Shown here one piece after another: positions 1 through 7,714 of a stretch of DNA of 64,000 bases. Position numbers and translations under genes: made by a program. Each line of letters begins with the position of its first letter. The stretch's first letter is position 1. The notes below the pieces were generated by a model. That model did no database searches. It was given only the letters and a program-made list of their open reading frames with translations, and was not told where the DNA came from. Source of the DNA: Azophilus sp026709365 (GTDB lineage: Bacteria > Pseudomonadota > Gammaproteobacteria > Pseudomonadales > Azotimanducaceae); NCBI GenBank assembly GCA_965200175.1, contig OZ241345.1, forward strand, positions 2,046,001 through 2,110,000. Reading direction: 5' to 3'.

Positions 1-1
1 C

Positions 2-250
2 AAGAACGCCCTGCACGCCTTCACCGTCACGCTGGGGGTCGAGGGGGAGCGCCTGCCGACGGTGCCCGCCGTCAATCAAGTCCAGCTCACCCGCCGCGCC
101 CGAACCGAGGAGCCGGCATCGGACTCGGAACTCGATGAGGAGATGGAGCGCGTGGTGCAAGCGGTGCTGCAATGCGCCGTGCCCGCGCCGAGCCCGTCGG
201 AAAGCCGTTATCTGTCGAGGATATTCCGCGGCAACGCAGTGACGGTGTAG
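2..250 (+). CDS. C-terminal end of an unidentified protein (partial)
   Basis: An open frame enters from the left edge and stops with TAG at 248-250, giving about 82 residues. The tail is acidic (a SELDEEMERVV stretch) and then Pro/Ser-rich; I see no family motif. GC-rich third positions support coding but the piece is too short to identify. It ends about 65 bases before the first copy of the compound hairpin repeat. It could be a spurious frame. Confidence 0.35.
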   Translation, partial: KNALHAFTVTLGVEGERLPTVPAVNQVQLTRRARTEEPASDSELDEEMERVVQAVLQCAVPAPSPSESRYLSRIFRGNAVTV

Positions 251-290
251 CCACCGCGGAGGTCCGTAACCTGCGGGCTCGGAAACACGT

Positions 291-361
291 CGAATCTGGC
301 CTAAGCGACTGGCGCGGAGTTTCGCGCAGCGAAACTCCATCCGCGACCGCCAGGTCGCGCC
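291..361 (+). repeat. Compound two-hairpin intergenic repeat, copy A
   Basis: Hairpin 1 at 316-338 has 10-base arms GGAGTTTCGC and GCGAAACTCC around loop GCA. Hairpin 2 at 342-359 has arms CGCGACC and GGTCGCG around loop GCCA (second-hairpin type i). It lies between the partial left-edge gene and the bufferin promoter. The same unit recurs about nine more times in this window, always intergenic. Confidence 0.85.
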
Positions 362-363
362 TG

Positions 364-393
364 TTGTATGCGCCAAAACAACGGCGCTATACT
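364..393 (+). promoter_or_regulatory. Candidate sigma-70 promoter of the bufferin operon
   Basis: TTGTAT at 364-369 and TATACT at 388-393 are 18 bases apart, about 105 bases before the precursor start. No conserved metal-responsive operator was recognised. Position and match to consensus are the only evidence. Confidence 0.45.
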
Positions 394-498
394 CGCCGCT
401 ACCGAGGCAGCCAATGCGCTCGGGCGCAACGCCCGCGCAAAAGCGCTCACCCAGGGGCCTTTCCAAGGGCCTAGACCAACACAACCGGAGAATTGGAA

Positions 499-771
499 AT
501 GCCGAATGACAAAATCAAGCCCGTTGCCCTAGCTGTCGGCGCCGCCTTCGCCGCGTCCATGGCGATGACCACCCTCGCCAACGCCGAAGGGGATCTGTTC
601 GCTGCCGAGGAGTTGGAGCCCCGCTACGACCTGTTGGCGGACGCTCATGGCGACGAAGGCTCCTGCGGCGAGGGTTCCTGCGGCGAGAAGGATGACGAGG
701 AAGGCTCCTGCGGCGACAAGGACGATGAGGAAGGCTCCTGCGGCGAAGGCTCCTGCGGCGACGACGAGTAG
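499..771 (+). CDS. bufA: Bufferin-type RiPP precursor peptide (BufA/HvfA-like)
   Basis: 90-residue secreted precursor. Residues 1-29 form a Sec signal peptide with a hydrophobic core (LAVGAAFAASMAM) and an ANA cleavage site. The rest is a short acidic leader and a C-terminal region with five EGSCG motifs (Cys56, 61, 71, 81, 86). In the bufferin family, Cys residues in EGKCG-type motifs are converted to thiooxazoles by a DUF692 oxidase and bind copper. ATG 499 is preferred over the upstream TTG at 493 because GGAG lies 8 bases before it. The genes immediately downstream encode the expected DUF692 and DUF2063 partners, which makes the family assignment firm. The motif carries Ser where the familiar form has Lys. 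Copper binding is by analogy, not shown. Confidence 0.85.
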   Translation: MPNDKIKPVALAVGAAFAASMAMTTLANAEGDLFAAEELEPRYDLLADAHGDEGSCGEGSCGEKDDEEGSCGDKDDEEGSCGEGSCGDDE

Positions 772-801
772 CCCAGACGCCAGCGTCATTCCCGCAACGC
801 G

Positions 802-1644
802 ATGAGTGCCGCTTTATCCGGCGCGGGCCTTGGCCTGCGCCGGGCTCTGCTTGACGATCTCATCGCCGCTCCGCCGCCGGCCTTGGACTTCCTTGAGCTG
901 GCGCCGGAAAACTGGATTGGAATCGGTGGCCGGCTGGGCCGCCGATTTCAGTCCGTCGCGGAGCGTTTTCCCCTAGTCTGCCATGGACTGTCGCTGTCCA
1001 TCGGCAGCCCTGCCCCCTTGGACCATGGACTGCTCGCCGACGTCAAGGCCTTTCTGGATCGCCATCAGATCCTGGCCTACACCGAACACCTGAGTTGGTG
1101 CAGCGACGAGCGGGGCCACCTCTACGACCTGATGCCCATCCCCTTCACCGAGGATGCGGTGCATTACGTCGCCGGCCGCATCCGTGAGGCCCAGGACCAC
1201 CTCGAACGCCGCATCGGCATCGAGAACGTGTCCTGCTACGCCACGCCCGGCGCGGAGATGACGGAGCTCGAGTTCGTCAACGCCGTGCTGGCCGAAGCCG
1301 ACTGCGGGCTGCTGCTGGACGTGAACAACATCTACGTCAACAGCATCAACTTCCAATACGACCCGCACGAGTTCCTGGCCGACATCGATGGCCAGCGCGC
1401 GATGTACCTGCACGTTGCCGGCCATGCGGTGCGGGGCCCTGACCTGCGCGTGGACTCCCACGGCGCCGCGGTCATAGAGCCGGTCTGGGCGCTGCTGCGG
1501 GAGGCCTTCGAGCGTTTCGGCAACCTGCCAACCGTGCTTGAGCGGGACTTCAACTTCCCTCCCTTGGCCGAACTGATCGCCGAAGTGGCGCGGATTCGCA
1601 CCCTGCAAGCGGAGGTCGCGCCGGGAACCCGTGAACACGCCTGA
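802..1644 (+). CDS. bufB: DUF692 multinuclear iron oxidase (bufferin maturase)
   Basis: 280-residue TIM-barrel MNIO enzyme expected to modify the Cys residues of the precursor. Metal-ligand motifs of the family are visible: FLELAPENW (30-38), CHGLSLSIG with His61, TEHLSW with His96, Glu141 in the IENVSCY stretch, LLLDVNNIYVN with Asp173 and Asn175, YLHVAGH with His204 and His208, DSHG (Asp218, His220) and ERD (247-249). This matches the ligand set known from MbnB and other MNIOs. It starts 30 bases after the precursor and overlaps the next gene, so the three genes should be co-transcribed. Confidence 0.92.
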   Translation: MSAALSGAGLGLRRALLDDLIAAPPPALDFLELAPENWIGIGGRLGRRFQSVAERFPLVCHGLSLSIGSPAPLDHGLLADVKAFLDRHQILAYTEHLSWCSDERGHLYDLMPIPFTEDAVHYVAGRIREAQDHLERRIGIENVSCYATPGAEMTELEFVNAVLAEADCGLLLDVNNIYVNSINFQYDPHEFLADIDGQRAMYLHVAGHAVRGPDLRVDSHGAAVIEPVWALLREAFERFGNLPTVLERDFNFPPLAELIAEVARIRTLQAEVAPGTREHA

Positions 1645-2380
1645 CTTTCTGCGCCTGCAGCGCCAGTTCGCGGCCCGTGTCAGGAACCCCGCAGCCCATC
1701 AAGCGCCTAGGGACGTGCCGCCATCGCGGATGCAGGTGTATGAGGAGCTGATCCGCAACAATGTCGAGCGATTCCTGGCCGGGGCTTTTCCGATCGCGAA
1801 AAAGCATCTGGGCGATTCGCCATGGAACGCCTTGGTGCGCGCGTTCCTGGACCGCCACGGCTGTGAGTCGCCCTACTTCCGGGATATTGGCGAGGAATTC
1901 CTGGCCTTCCTCCAAGGCGATGCCGCACCGGATGTGCCTGACTTGCTGCCGGAGCTCTGCCACTACGAGCGAGTGCCGACCATCCTGCGCAGAGCCGAAG
2001 CACCCTCCCCCGCTGCGCCAATCGATCCCGAAGGCGACCCAATCACCCAACCCGTCGCGGTCTCCCCGCTGGCTTGGCCGCTGTCCTACCGCCATCCGGT
2101 CCATCGAATCCGCGCCAAGAGCCCAAGCGGTGACGTTGCGCCCAAGCCCACTTGGCTCATCGCCTGGCGGCGCGGCGACGATTCGGTTGGCGTCATGGCC
2201 TCCAATGCCCTGACCCACCGCCTGCTGGAGTTGCTGCGCGATGGCAACACCGGACAACAAGCCCTTGATCAATTGGCCGAGGCGTTCCCAAGCGCCGATG
2301 GCGCCCGCATTCACCGGGAAGGCGCTGCCATTCTCAAGCGGCTGAGGGAAGCCGGAGTGCTGCTGGGTGCCATGGGTTGA
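1631..2380 (+). CDS. bufC: DUF2063 protein, bufferin modification partner
   Basis: 249 residues; starts at GTG 1631 inside the end of the DUF692 gene (14-base overlap), indicating translational coupling. The N-terminal half carries the DUF2063 signature (RNPAAHQAP..., MQVYEELIRNNVERFLAGAFPIAKKHLG) and the C-terminal half resembles the winged-helix-like part that recognises the leader peptide in MNIO partner proteins. It likely delivers the precursor to the oxidase. No exporter gene follows, in keeping with Sec export of the precursor itself. Confidence 0.88.
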   Translation: MNTPDFLRLQRQFAARVRNPAAHQAPRDVPPSRMQVYEELIRNNVERFLAGAFPIAKKHLGDSPWNALVRAFLDRHGCESPYFRDIGEEFLAFLQGDAAPDVPDLLPELCHYERVPTILRRAEAPSPAAPIDPEGDPITQPVAVSPLAWPLSYRHPVHRIRAKSPSGDVAPKPTWLIAWRRGDDSVGVMASNALTHRLLELLRDGNTGQQALDQLAEAFPSADGARIHREGAAILKRLREAGVLLGAMG

Positions 2381-2449
2381 CAGTCAGTCACTGAGCGAGC
2401 GGGTAACGGCAGACATGACGAAGCGCTTTCATGCTGCACATCAGGTTCG

Positions 2450-3364
2450 TCAGGTCACCACAAAGCGTCGCGCCAAGGGATGCAAGCGGCCAAGCCAGAT
2501 GGCCTCGACGGTCTCGTCCTTCTCCCAAGGGTGGCCGTAGATGGCTTGATACTCCGCTTGGTAGCGCGCCCAAGGATGGTCGCTCATGGGCACGTTGGTG
2601 GCCACGCCGCCGTGAAACTGGTGAAACGAGCCCTCCCCCAACAAGGCAATGGGGGTGGTCGCCGGATGGCGGTTCGCGCGCTGGAAGAAGTCCAAGTTGA
2701 CTAAGCCGCCGCCAGGGCTTTGGAAGGCTTCATTGAAGCCGCCCAGACTGGTGAACAGGCTGCGCGGAACCAGAAAGCAGTTGCTTTCCTGCAGCGCCCC
2801 GAAATAGCCCGCCTCCGAGGAGGCGGCAAGGCTGGCAATGCGGAACAGTCGGTAGCCGTCCTCCTCCCAGTCCGCGTCGTCAAGCAGCGCATCCTCAACG
2901 ACCTGGTCGTAGCCCTTGGCGACGGACAGGTTCTGCAGTTCATCGCCGAGATGGAAGCCGAGCGTGCAGGTGAACGGACAGGCAAAGCCCCTCAGGCTGG
3001 CGGCGAACAGGTTCAGCACGCCGGGGCTGAGAATGCGGGCGCCGTCAACCAGCACCGCTACATGGTCCGCGGCCGACCGCTCCACAGCCCAGTTGACCGC
3101 AGCGCAGGGCGAAGGCGACGACGTGGCGAAGAGGTGATGCTCGAACTGAGGCCCAAAGCGGCGCACGTAAGCTTGACTCAAGGGCCGGGCGGAACCGTTG
3201 TCCACGGCGATGACCTGATAGGGAAAGTCCGCGGATTGATAGGCTTCGGACAGCGACAGCAGCGTTCGCGCAGCCTCCCGGACCATGTCATGGAAGATCA
3301 CGACGACGGAGATCAAGGGCGTTGCCGAAGCCATCTGGTTTTCAGGGGATGGCTTTGTGTCCAT
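2450..3364 (-). CDS. Family 2 glycosyltransferase
   Basis: 304 residues. A GT-A fold start is visible (PLISVVVIFHDMVREAARTLLSL), followed by VIAVDNGSARP (UDP-sugar binding, Asp-Asn-Gly) and VAVLVDGARIL, where family members usually have a DxD-like metal site. The later NCFLVPRSLF and LGGFNEAF segments are typical of GT2 acceptor regions. The frame extends further upstream, but ATG 3364 is chosen because it lies 10 bases after the stop of the serine hydrolase gene. Acceptor and product are unknown; no capsule or O-antigen cluster surrounds it. Confidence 0.75.
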   Translation of the reverse strand: MDTKPSPENQMASATPLISVVVIFHDMVREAARTLLSLSEAYQSADFPYQVIAVDNGSARPLSQAYVRRFGPQFEHHLFATSSPSPCAAVNWAVERSAADHVAVLVDGARILSPGVLNLFAASLRGFACPFTCTLGFHLGDELQNLSVAKGYDQVVEDALLDDADWEEDGYRLFRIASLAASSEAGYFGALQESNCFLVPRSLFTSLGGFNEAFQSPGGGLVNLDFFQRANRHPATTPIALLGEGSFHQFHGGVATNVPMSDHPWARYQAEYQAIYGHPWEKDETVEAIWLGRLHPLARRFVVT

Positions 3365-3374
3365 CGCCCGCCGC

Positions 3375-5267
3375 TCAGTCACCGGATGGGAGCACGTGAC
3401 CCACAAGCGCTTGAACAATGCCGTCAAGCACATCAGCGGTGTCCGCGTCGGTGGAATTGGCAGCCGCCAAGTAGGCACGATTTAGATTTGGCGCAATCCA
3501 AACAACAGTTCGCCAAACCGTATTGCTGCCGCTGTGGCTAAGCGTCAGGCCACGCGCCCAGTTCCTCTGCACTACGTGCCATCCTGCGGCGTAATCCGAA
3601 TCAACTGGCGTGATCAGCTCATCCAGTTTGGCTCGACCAAGAATGGCTGGCCGCGTACCGGGAAGCCAAAGGGCGACGAACTTGGCCCAATCCTGCAGCG
3701 CCACGTGAACAGTGCCTGCCGGACCCAGCGCCGGGTCATTGTCGAGTTGGACTGGGAGCCAAGGTCCGGTGCCCCCTTCTCGAAAATGGCCCCAAGGCTG
3801 CTCCACTGCATTGGGCGCGCCCGGCGCCCCGAACCCCGCGCTGGACATGCCCAACGGCCTAAAGAGACGCTCTCGCATCAACGCCTCCCAAGATTTGCCA
3901 GCCACCTTTTCCGCCATGGCTCCGGCGACCACGTAGCCCAAATTTGAATACAGAAACTGACCAGCGGCAGCAGCAGGAGCACTGGCAAGGTTCTCCCTAA
4001 GAAGCGCGTAGCGCCGTTCAACCAAGGGAAGGCCTGGATAGCCTCCCCAATTTTCGGCATTACTCGCAACGCCCCCAGTCATGGTCACAAGCTGGTGCAG
4101 CGTCACAGCATGAAAGCCCGAATGGATCTCACCGAGCAACTCGGGAAACACATCGCCAATGGTCGTTCGCCAACCGGCCGGCAACGTGCGGTCGGCTACC
4201 AGCGTTGCCAACATGACGGCGGTCATGGCTTTGGTGTTGGAGCCAATGTGGATGAGGTCGTCAACTGTCAGCCGTTGCGCTGAACCCTCCCTACGAACCC
4301 CGTCGGCGGCAATCGCCCGCACCCCATTCCCATCCAATATGGCCGCAAACAGGCCGGGCGACTTGCCCTCTTCCAACGGCTCGGCCAAATACCCGACAAC
4401 CGAACGATCGGTATCGGCCAAAGGATCACCAAGCCAGCATCGCCCGCTACCGTACCGGGCAGCCCGCGATAGATTGGCAAGATTGTCCCCAGGGCTTTCC
4501 AACAGTCCCATCACCTCGATGGGCTGATCCGCCGCTACTGACAACTGCCACTTGCCGGTGCCGTCGCCCAGTTGACCAGCCAGGCCCGGTGCGCCTTCTT
4601 CCATCTCCCTGGCACTGAGCGCCCGCGCTTCACCGCCCGCCAGCGTTAAGACCACTTCCGTTCCGGGTGAGATTCCCCGGTCATCCCGGCCACTGATTCG
4701 AATCCCCACCGAATCCGAATTCGGGTTGACCAAGCGCAAAAGGCTGCGCTGGCGGTCGTTGCTGCCCGGATTGAAGAAGGGCACCCGCCAACAGCCCCGT
4801 TCGCCATTCGCCAAGTCGTGCATGTTGGTCACGAATCCCTCAGTGGTGCGCACATAGGCCATGGCCTCAATGTCAAGCAGCGTCTCCAGTTCCAAGCGCC
4901 AGTTCCCGCTGCCATCACCGAGCCCGTTTTGGAGCCCCTTATCCACATTCCCAAACTCAAGGTCATCGGAATTGAAGTGAGCGTTGGCTCCGCCGCTGAG
5001 AGACAGCGTCGCCGGTCCGAAGCGTTGACCGGCATCATCCGTACCGTATATCCGCACCTCTCCGGCCTCCCGGGAGTGGTTGATGATGCGTGCGAATCCC
5101 TCACGATCCGGATCGGAAGCAGGCAGAAACAGGGGAATCGTCCGCTGGTTGACTGCAGCCCCGTTTTCGGCGTGGGCCACCTGCCCACCAACGGCCATCA
5201 CGGCAACCAGGAGCGAGGCCGTAACGGTTTGGAGGCCAGTGCGGCCCATGAACGCCGGAGCGCTCAC
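3375..5267 (-). CDS. Secreted serine hydrolase of the beta-lactamase/class C family with two N-terminal repeats
   Basis: 630 residues. A signal peptide (about 1-33, ending AHA) is followed by two similar beta-rich segments (about 45-150 and 165-275), each with a RIINHS/RLVNPN strand and a GDGxGxW motif. The catalytic domain (from about 290) has SxxK at Ser343-Lys346 (GSNTK), YSN at 440-442 and a C-terminal SHSGSN in the place of the KTG triad element. This is the serine beta-lactamase/D-aminopeptidase/esterase superfamily. The two leading repeats look like substrate- or surface-binding modules and are unusual. It is more likely an esterase or peptidase than an antibiotic-resistance enzyme. 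Confidence 0.82.
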   Translation of the reverse strand: MSAPAFMGRTGLQTVTASLLVAVMAVGGQVAHAENGAAVNQRTIPLFLPASDPDREGFARIINHSREAGEVRIYGTDDAGQRFGPATLSLSGGANAHFNSDDLEFGNVDKGLQNGLGDGSGNWRLELETLLDIEAMAYVRTTEGFVTNMHDLANGERGCWRVPFFNPGSNDRQRSLLRLVNPNSDSVGIRISGRDDRGISPGTEVVLTLAGGEARALSAREMEEGAPGLAGQLGDGTGKWQLSVAADQPIEVMGLLESPGDNLANLSRAARYGSGRCWLGDPLADTDRSVVGYLAEPLEEGKSPGLFAAILDGNGVRAIAADGVRREGSAQRLTVDDLIHIGSNTKAMTAVMLATLVADRTLPAGWRTTIGDVFPELLGEIHSGFHAVTLHQLVTMTGGVASNAENWGGYPGLPLVERRYALLRENLASAPAAAAGQFLYSNLGYVVAGAMAEKVAGKSWEALMRERLFRPLGMSSAGFGAPGAPNAVEQPWGHFREGGTGPWLPVQLDNDPALGPAGTVHVALQDWAKFVALWLPGTRPAILGRAKLDELITPVDSDYAAGWHVVQRNWARGLTLSHSGSNTVWRTVVWIAPNLNRAYLAAANSTDADTADVLDGIVQALVGHVLPSGD

Positions 5268-5270
5268 CGC

Positions 5271-6056
5271 CTAGCCGGTCACCGTTCGGTGCGCGGGCTT
5301 GCGCGGCCCCAGCCGCACCGGCTCGCCCACCCAAGCGCCGATGTTCTCGCCGCTGCGGCCATCGGCCAGCAGGTCCAGCAGTTGCTGGGCAATCTGCTCC
5401 GGTCGCATCCATTCCGCGACTTGCTCCGCGGGCGGCTCGCCATCCCACAAGCCGCGCAGCATGGCCGTGTCGGTCGCGCCCATGCACAGCGCGTTGACGC
5501 GTACGTTGTGCGCCTCAAGGGAGCGCGACCACGCTTGGGTGAAGCCGTTGAGCGCCCATTTGGAGGCGTTGTAGAGGTCGGTGTCCGGGTTGTTGGTGCC
5601 TGGGCTCCTGGCCGGCAGAACGTAGTAGGTGCTGATGTTGACGATGTCGCCGCCGCCGGCTTCGAGGAGCAGCGGCACGCAGAGCCTGGACAGCAGCAGG
5701 ACGCCCATCAGATTGGTGTCCATGATGAAGTCCCAGTCGGCCACCGCCTTCTCATAGGGATCGGTCACCGGCGTTCGCCGCCAGCGCCCGGCGTTGTTGA
5801 CCAGAAGGTCCACGCCGCCGAAGGCGTCTTGGGCGGCTGCGGTGAGGCGCCGCAGGTCCTCCAGCTTGGCGACGTCAGCGACGATGCCTTGGACTCTGCC
5901 CGGCCCGGGGATTTCGGCGGCGATGTCCGGCGACTCGGCCAGGAGGTCGCAGAAGGTGACGTTGGCGCCCTCACGGGCCAAAGCCTCGACGAAGGCTCGG
6001 CCGAGACCCGTGGCACCACCCGTGACAATCGCTGATCGACCATCCAAGGCGCCCAT
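5271..6056 (-). CDS. SDR-family NAD(P)-dependent oxidoreductase
   Basis: 261 residues. Classical SDR with the nucleotide motif TGGATGLG near residue 12, VNNAG, and the catalytic YNASK. ATG 6056 overlaps the stop of the upstream SDR gene (ATGA), so the two are translationally coupled. The spacing between the conserved IST (Ser position) and the catalytic Tyr is longer than the usual about 12 residues because of a PARSPGTNNPDTD segment. Substrate unknown. The two paralogues may form a heteromer or act in sequence. Confidence 0.88.
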   Translation of the reverse strand: MGALDGRSAIVTGGATGLGRAFVEALAREGANVTFCDLLAESPDIAAEIPGPGRVQGIVADVAKLEDLRRLTAAAQDAFGGVDLLVNNAGRWRRTPVTDPYEKAVADWDFIMDTNLMGVLLLSRLCVPLLLEAGGGDIVNISTYYVLPARSPGTNNPDTDLYNASKWALNGFTQAWSRSLEAHNVRVNALCMGATDTAMLRGLWDGEPPAEQVAEWMRPEQIAQQLLDLLADGRSGENIGAWVGEPVRLGPRKPAHRTVTG

Positions 6057-6916
6057 CAGCCCGCCCTCCCGGACTCCATGAAGTAGGGATTGGCCCGCGG
6101 CGGCGGCAGCGCCACCGGACGTCCCATGCAAAAGCCGATGTTCTCGCCGGTGCGGCCCCTCGGCCCTTCGGCGATCAACTCGATCATGACCCGAGCGATG
6201 TCCCGAGGACGCATCCAGCCGGCCTCCTCCTCCGGGGGCGGGTCGAAATTGTGGAAGCCGCGCAGCATGTGGGAATCGGTGGCGCCCATGCACAGGCCGT
6301 TGACGCGAATGTCATGCGGCTTGAGCGCCTGGCACCAACCGAAGGTCAGGCCGTTGATGCCCCACTTGGCGGCGTCATAGAGATCCATGGCGGGCCCGCC
6401 TCCGGTTGGGCGGGGGATGAGGTCCGGAAAGGGGCAGTTCGACGCTTGGCACTGGGGCTCCTCGAAGGGTGCGCCGCAGGTGTGTACATGGTCGGTGTTG
6501 ATGTTGATGATGTGGCCGCCGCCTTGGCGAATCATGGCCGGGATCACTGCCCGTCCGCAGAGGAACATGCCCTTCAGGTTGGTGCCGATCTGGCTGGCCG
6601 CGTCGCGCAACGTCTTGTCGATCGGATCCCTGGCTTCCGACGCCGTCCAGACGCCGGCGTTGCTGACCAACACGTCGATCCGCCCAAAGCGATGGAGCGT
6701 TTGGTCGATGAAGCCCCGCACCGCTTCGGCATCGGAGACGTCCGCCTGGACGGCCAACGTCGGCGCATTGACCTGTTCGGCAAAACCCTCAATGTCCGGC
6801 CGCACGTCGCACACGGCCAAGGCCGCCCCCTCTTCCACCAAGGCCCGGGCAAAGGCGTTGCCCAGCCCCACCGCAGCGCCCGTGACCACAGCAACCTTGC
6901 CTTTCAAAATGCCCAT
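6056..6916 (-). CDS. SDR-family oxidoreductase with a Cys-rich insertion
   Basis: 286 residues. Nucleotide motif TGAAVGLG, SNAG and catalytic YDAAK are clear. Between the strand usually ending in catalytic Ser (here ININTDH) and the Tyr lies an insertion of about 30 residues with three Cys (HTCGAPFEEPQCQASNC). ATG 6916 is chosen over the longer upstream extension because GGGGAGGA precedes it and it places the Rossmann motif near the N-terminus. Its C-terminal half (RVNGLCMGATDSHMLRG) resembles the downstream SDR, so the pair probably arose by duplication. Confidence 0.85.
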   Translation of the reverse strand: MGILKGKVAVVTGAAVGLGNAFARALVEEGAALAVCDVRPDIEGFAEQVNAPTLAVQADVSDAEAVRGFIDQTLHRFGRIDVLVSNAGVWTASEARDPIDKTLRDAASQIGTNLKGMFLCGRAVIPAMIRQGGGHIININTDHVHTCGAPFEEPQCQASNCPFPDLIPRPTGGGPAMDLYDAAKWGINGLTFGWCQALKPHDIRVNGLCMGATDSHMLRGFHNFDPPPEEEAGWMRPRDIARVMIELIAEGPRGRTGENIGFCMGRPVALPPPRANPYFMESGRAG

Positions 6917-7346
6917 TGCCCCATGTCCTCCCCAAACGGCCATCGTCTCGTTGGCACAGTGAAACACGAAAGCGCGACAAGGGAAACCGAACGGACTGAG
7001 CGGCACTGAGAGCGGAGATGGGTTCGGTGGAATGGCGGCGGCGGGCTGGAAGCTGGAGCCCCGCGCCGTTCGGAGCGGGGCCCAGCGCATTGAGGGACTG
7101 TCAGGGGCTCATTCTCCTGATCGCCGCACGAGGCTGCCGCAAGCCGCAGCTATTGCACCCGGCGACCGCTGATTGTCCGGCGATTCGACTGCACAGCCTT
7201 GGCGGCGCACCCTCTCGGCGATCCGAAGCTATGCCTCGTTGGTTCCCTCAACAATAGATAAATGCACGATCACCTCCTTGCTTTTTCGTTGAACACGGGG
7301 CACATACTGCGCTAAGTTGGCGGGCATTGCAATGCGGAGTAAGGGC
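6917..7346. other. 430-base intergenic region
   Basis: This region lies between the divergent starts of the SDR pair and the VOC gene and must hold their promoters. I see no gene, no hairpin repeat and no clear operator. A short AT-rich patch at about 7250-7270 near the VOC gene is the likeliest promoter area. Confidence 0.5.
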
Positions 7347-7700
7347 ATGCAGCTTGAAGGCATTCACCATGTGTCGATCAACGTCAAGGACGTCGATGAG
7401 GCGCTGGGGTTCTATGTTGAGGTGCTCGGCATGGAAAAGCTCGACCGGCCCGACTTCGAATTCCCCGGCGCCTGGCTGCGCAGCGGCGCCCAGGAGGTTC
7501 ATCTGATCGGCATCGACTCCGGGCCGCCGCTCAAGGAGCAGCACTTCGCCTTCAAGGTGGCGGACGTGGACCGCGTCAAGGCAACCTTGGAAGGCGCCGG
7601 CATGAAGTGCTCGCAGCCCTTCGAGATCGCCGGCGTGTGCCGGCAGGCCTTCACCCGTGATCCCAGCGGCAACATGGTGGAGTTCAACCAGCGGCTGTAG
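7347..7700 (+). CDS. VOC/glyoxalase-fold protein
   Basis: 117 residues, a single vicinal-oxygen-chelate domain built of two beta-alpha-beta-beta-beta repeats: GIHHVSINVKDVDEALGFYVEVLGM (first) and HFAFKVADVDRVKATLEGAG (second). Candidate metal ligands are His in the first strand, His in EVHLIGI and Glu in NMVEFNQ near the C-terminus. ATG 7347 is chosen because GGAG lies 7 bases upstream; ATG 7332 is an alternative. Members include glyoxalase I, dioxygenases and epimerases; this one cannot be resolved further. Confidence 0.82.
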   Translation: MQLEGIHHVSINVKDVDEALGFYVEVLGMEKLDRPDFEFPGAWLRSGAQEVHLIGIDSGPPLKEQHFAFKVADVDRVKATLEGAGMKCSQPFEIAGVCRQAFTRDPSGNMVEFNQRL

Positions 7701-7714
7701 CCGCAACGTCCCAG

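Noticed and set aside
3375..5267. Antibiotic-resistance class C beta-lactamase
   Set aside because: SxxK and YSN are shared by esterases and peptidases of the superfamily; the KTG element is HSG and two extra modules precede it.
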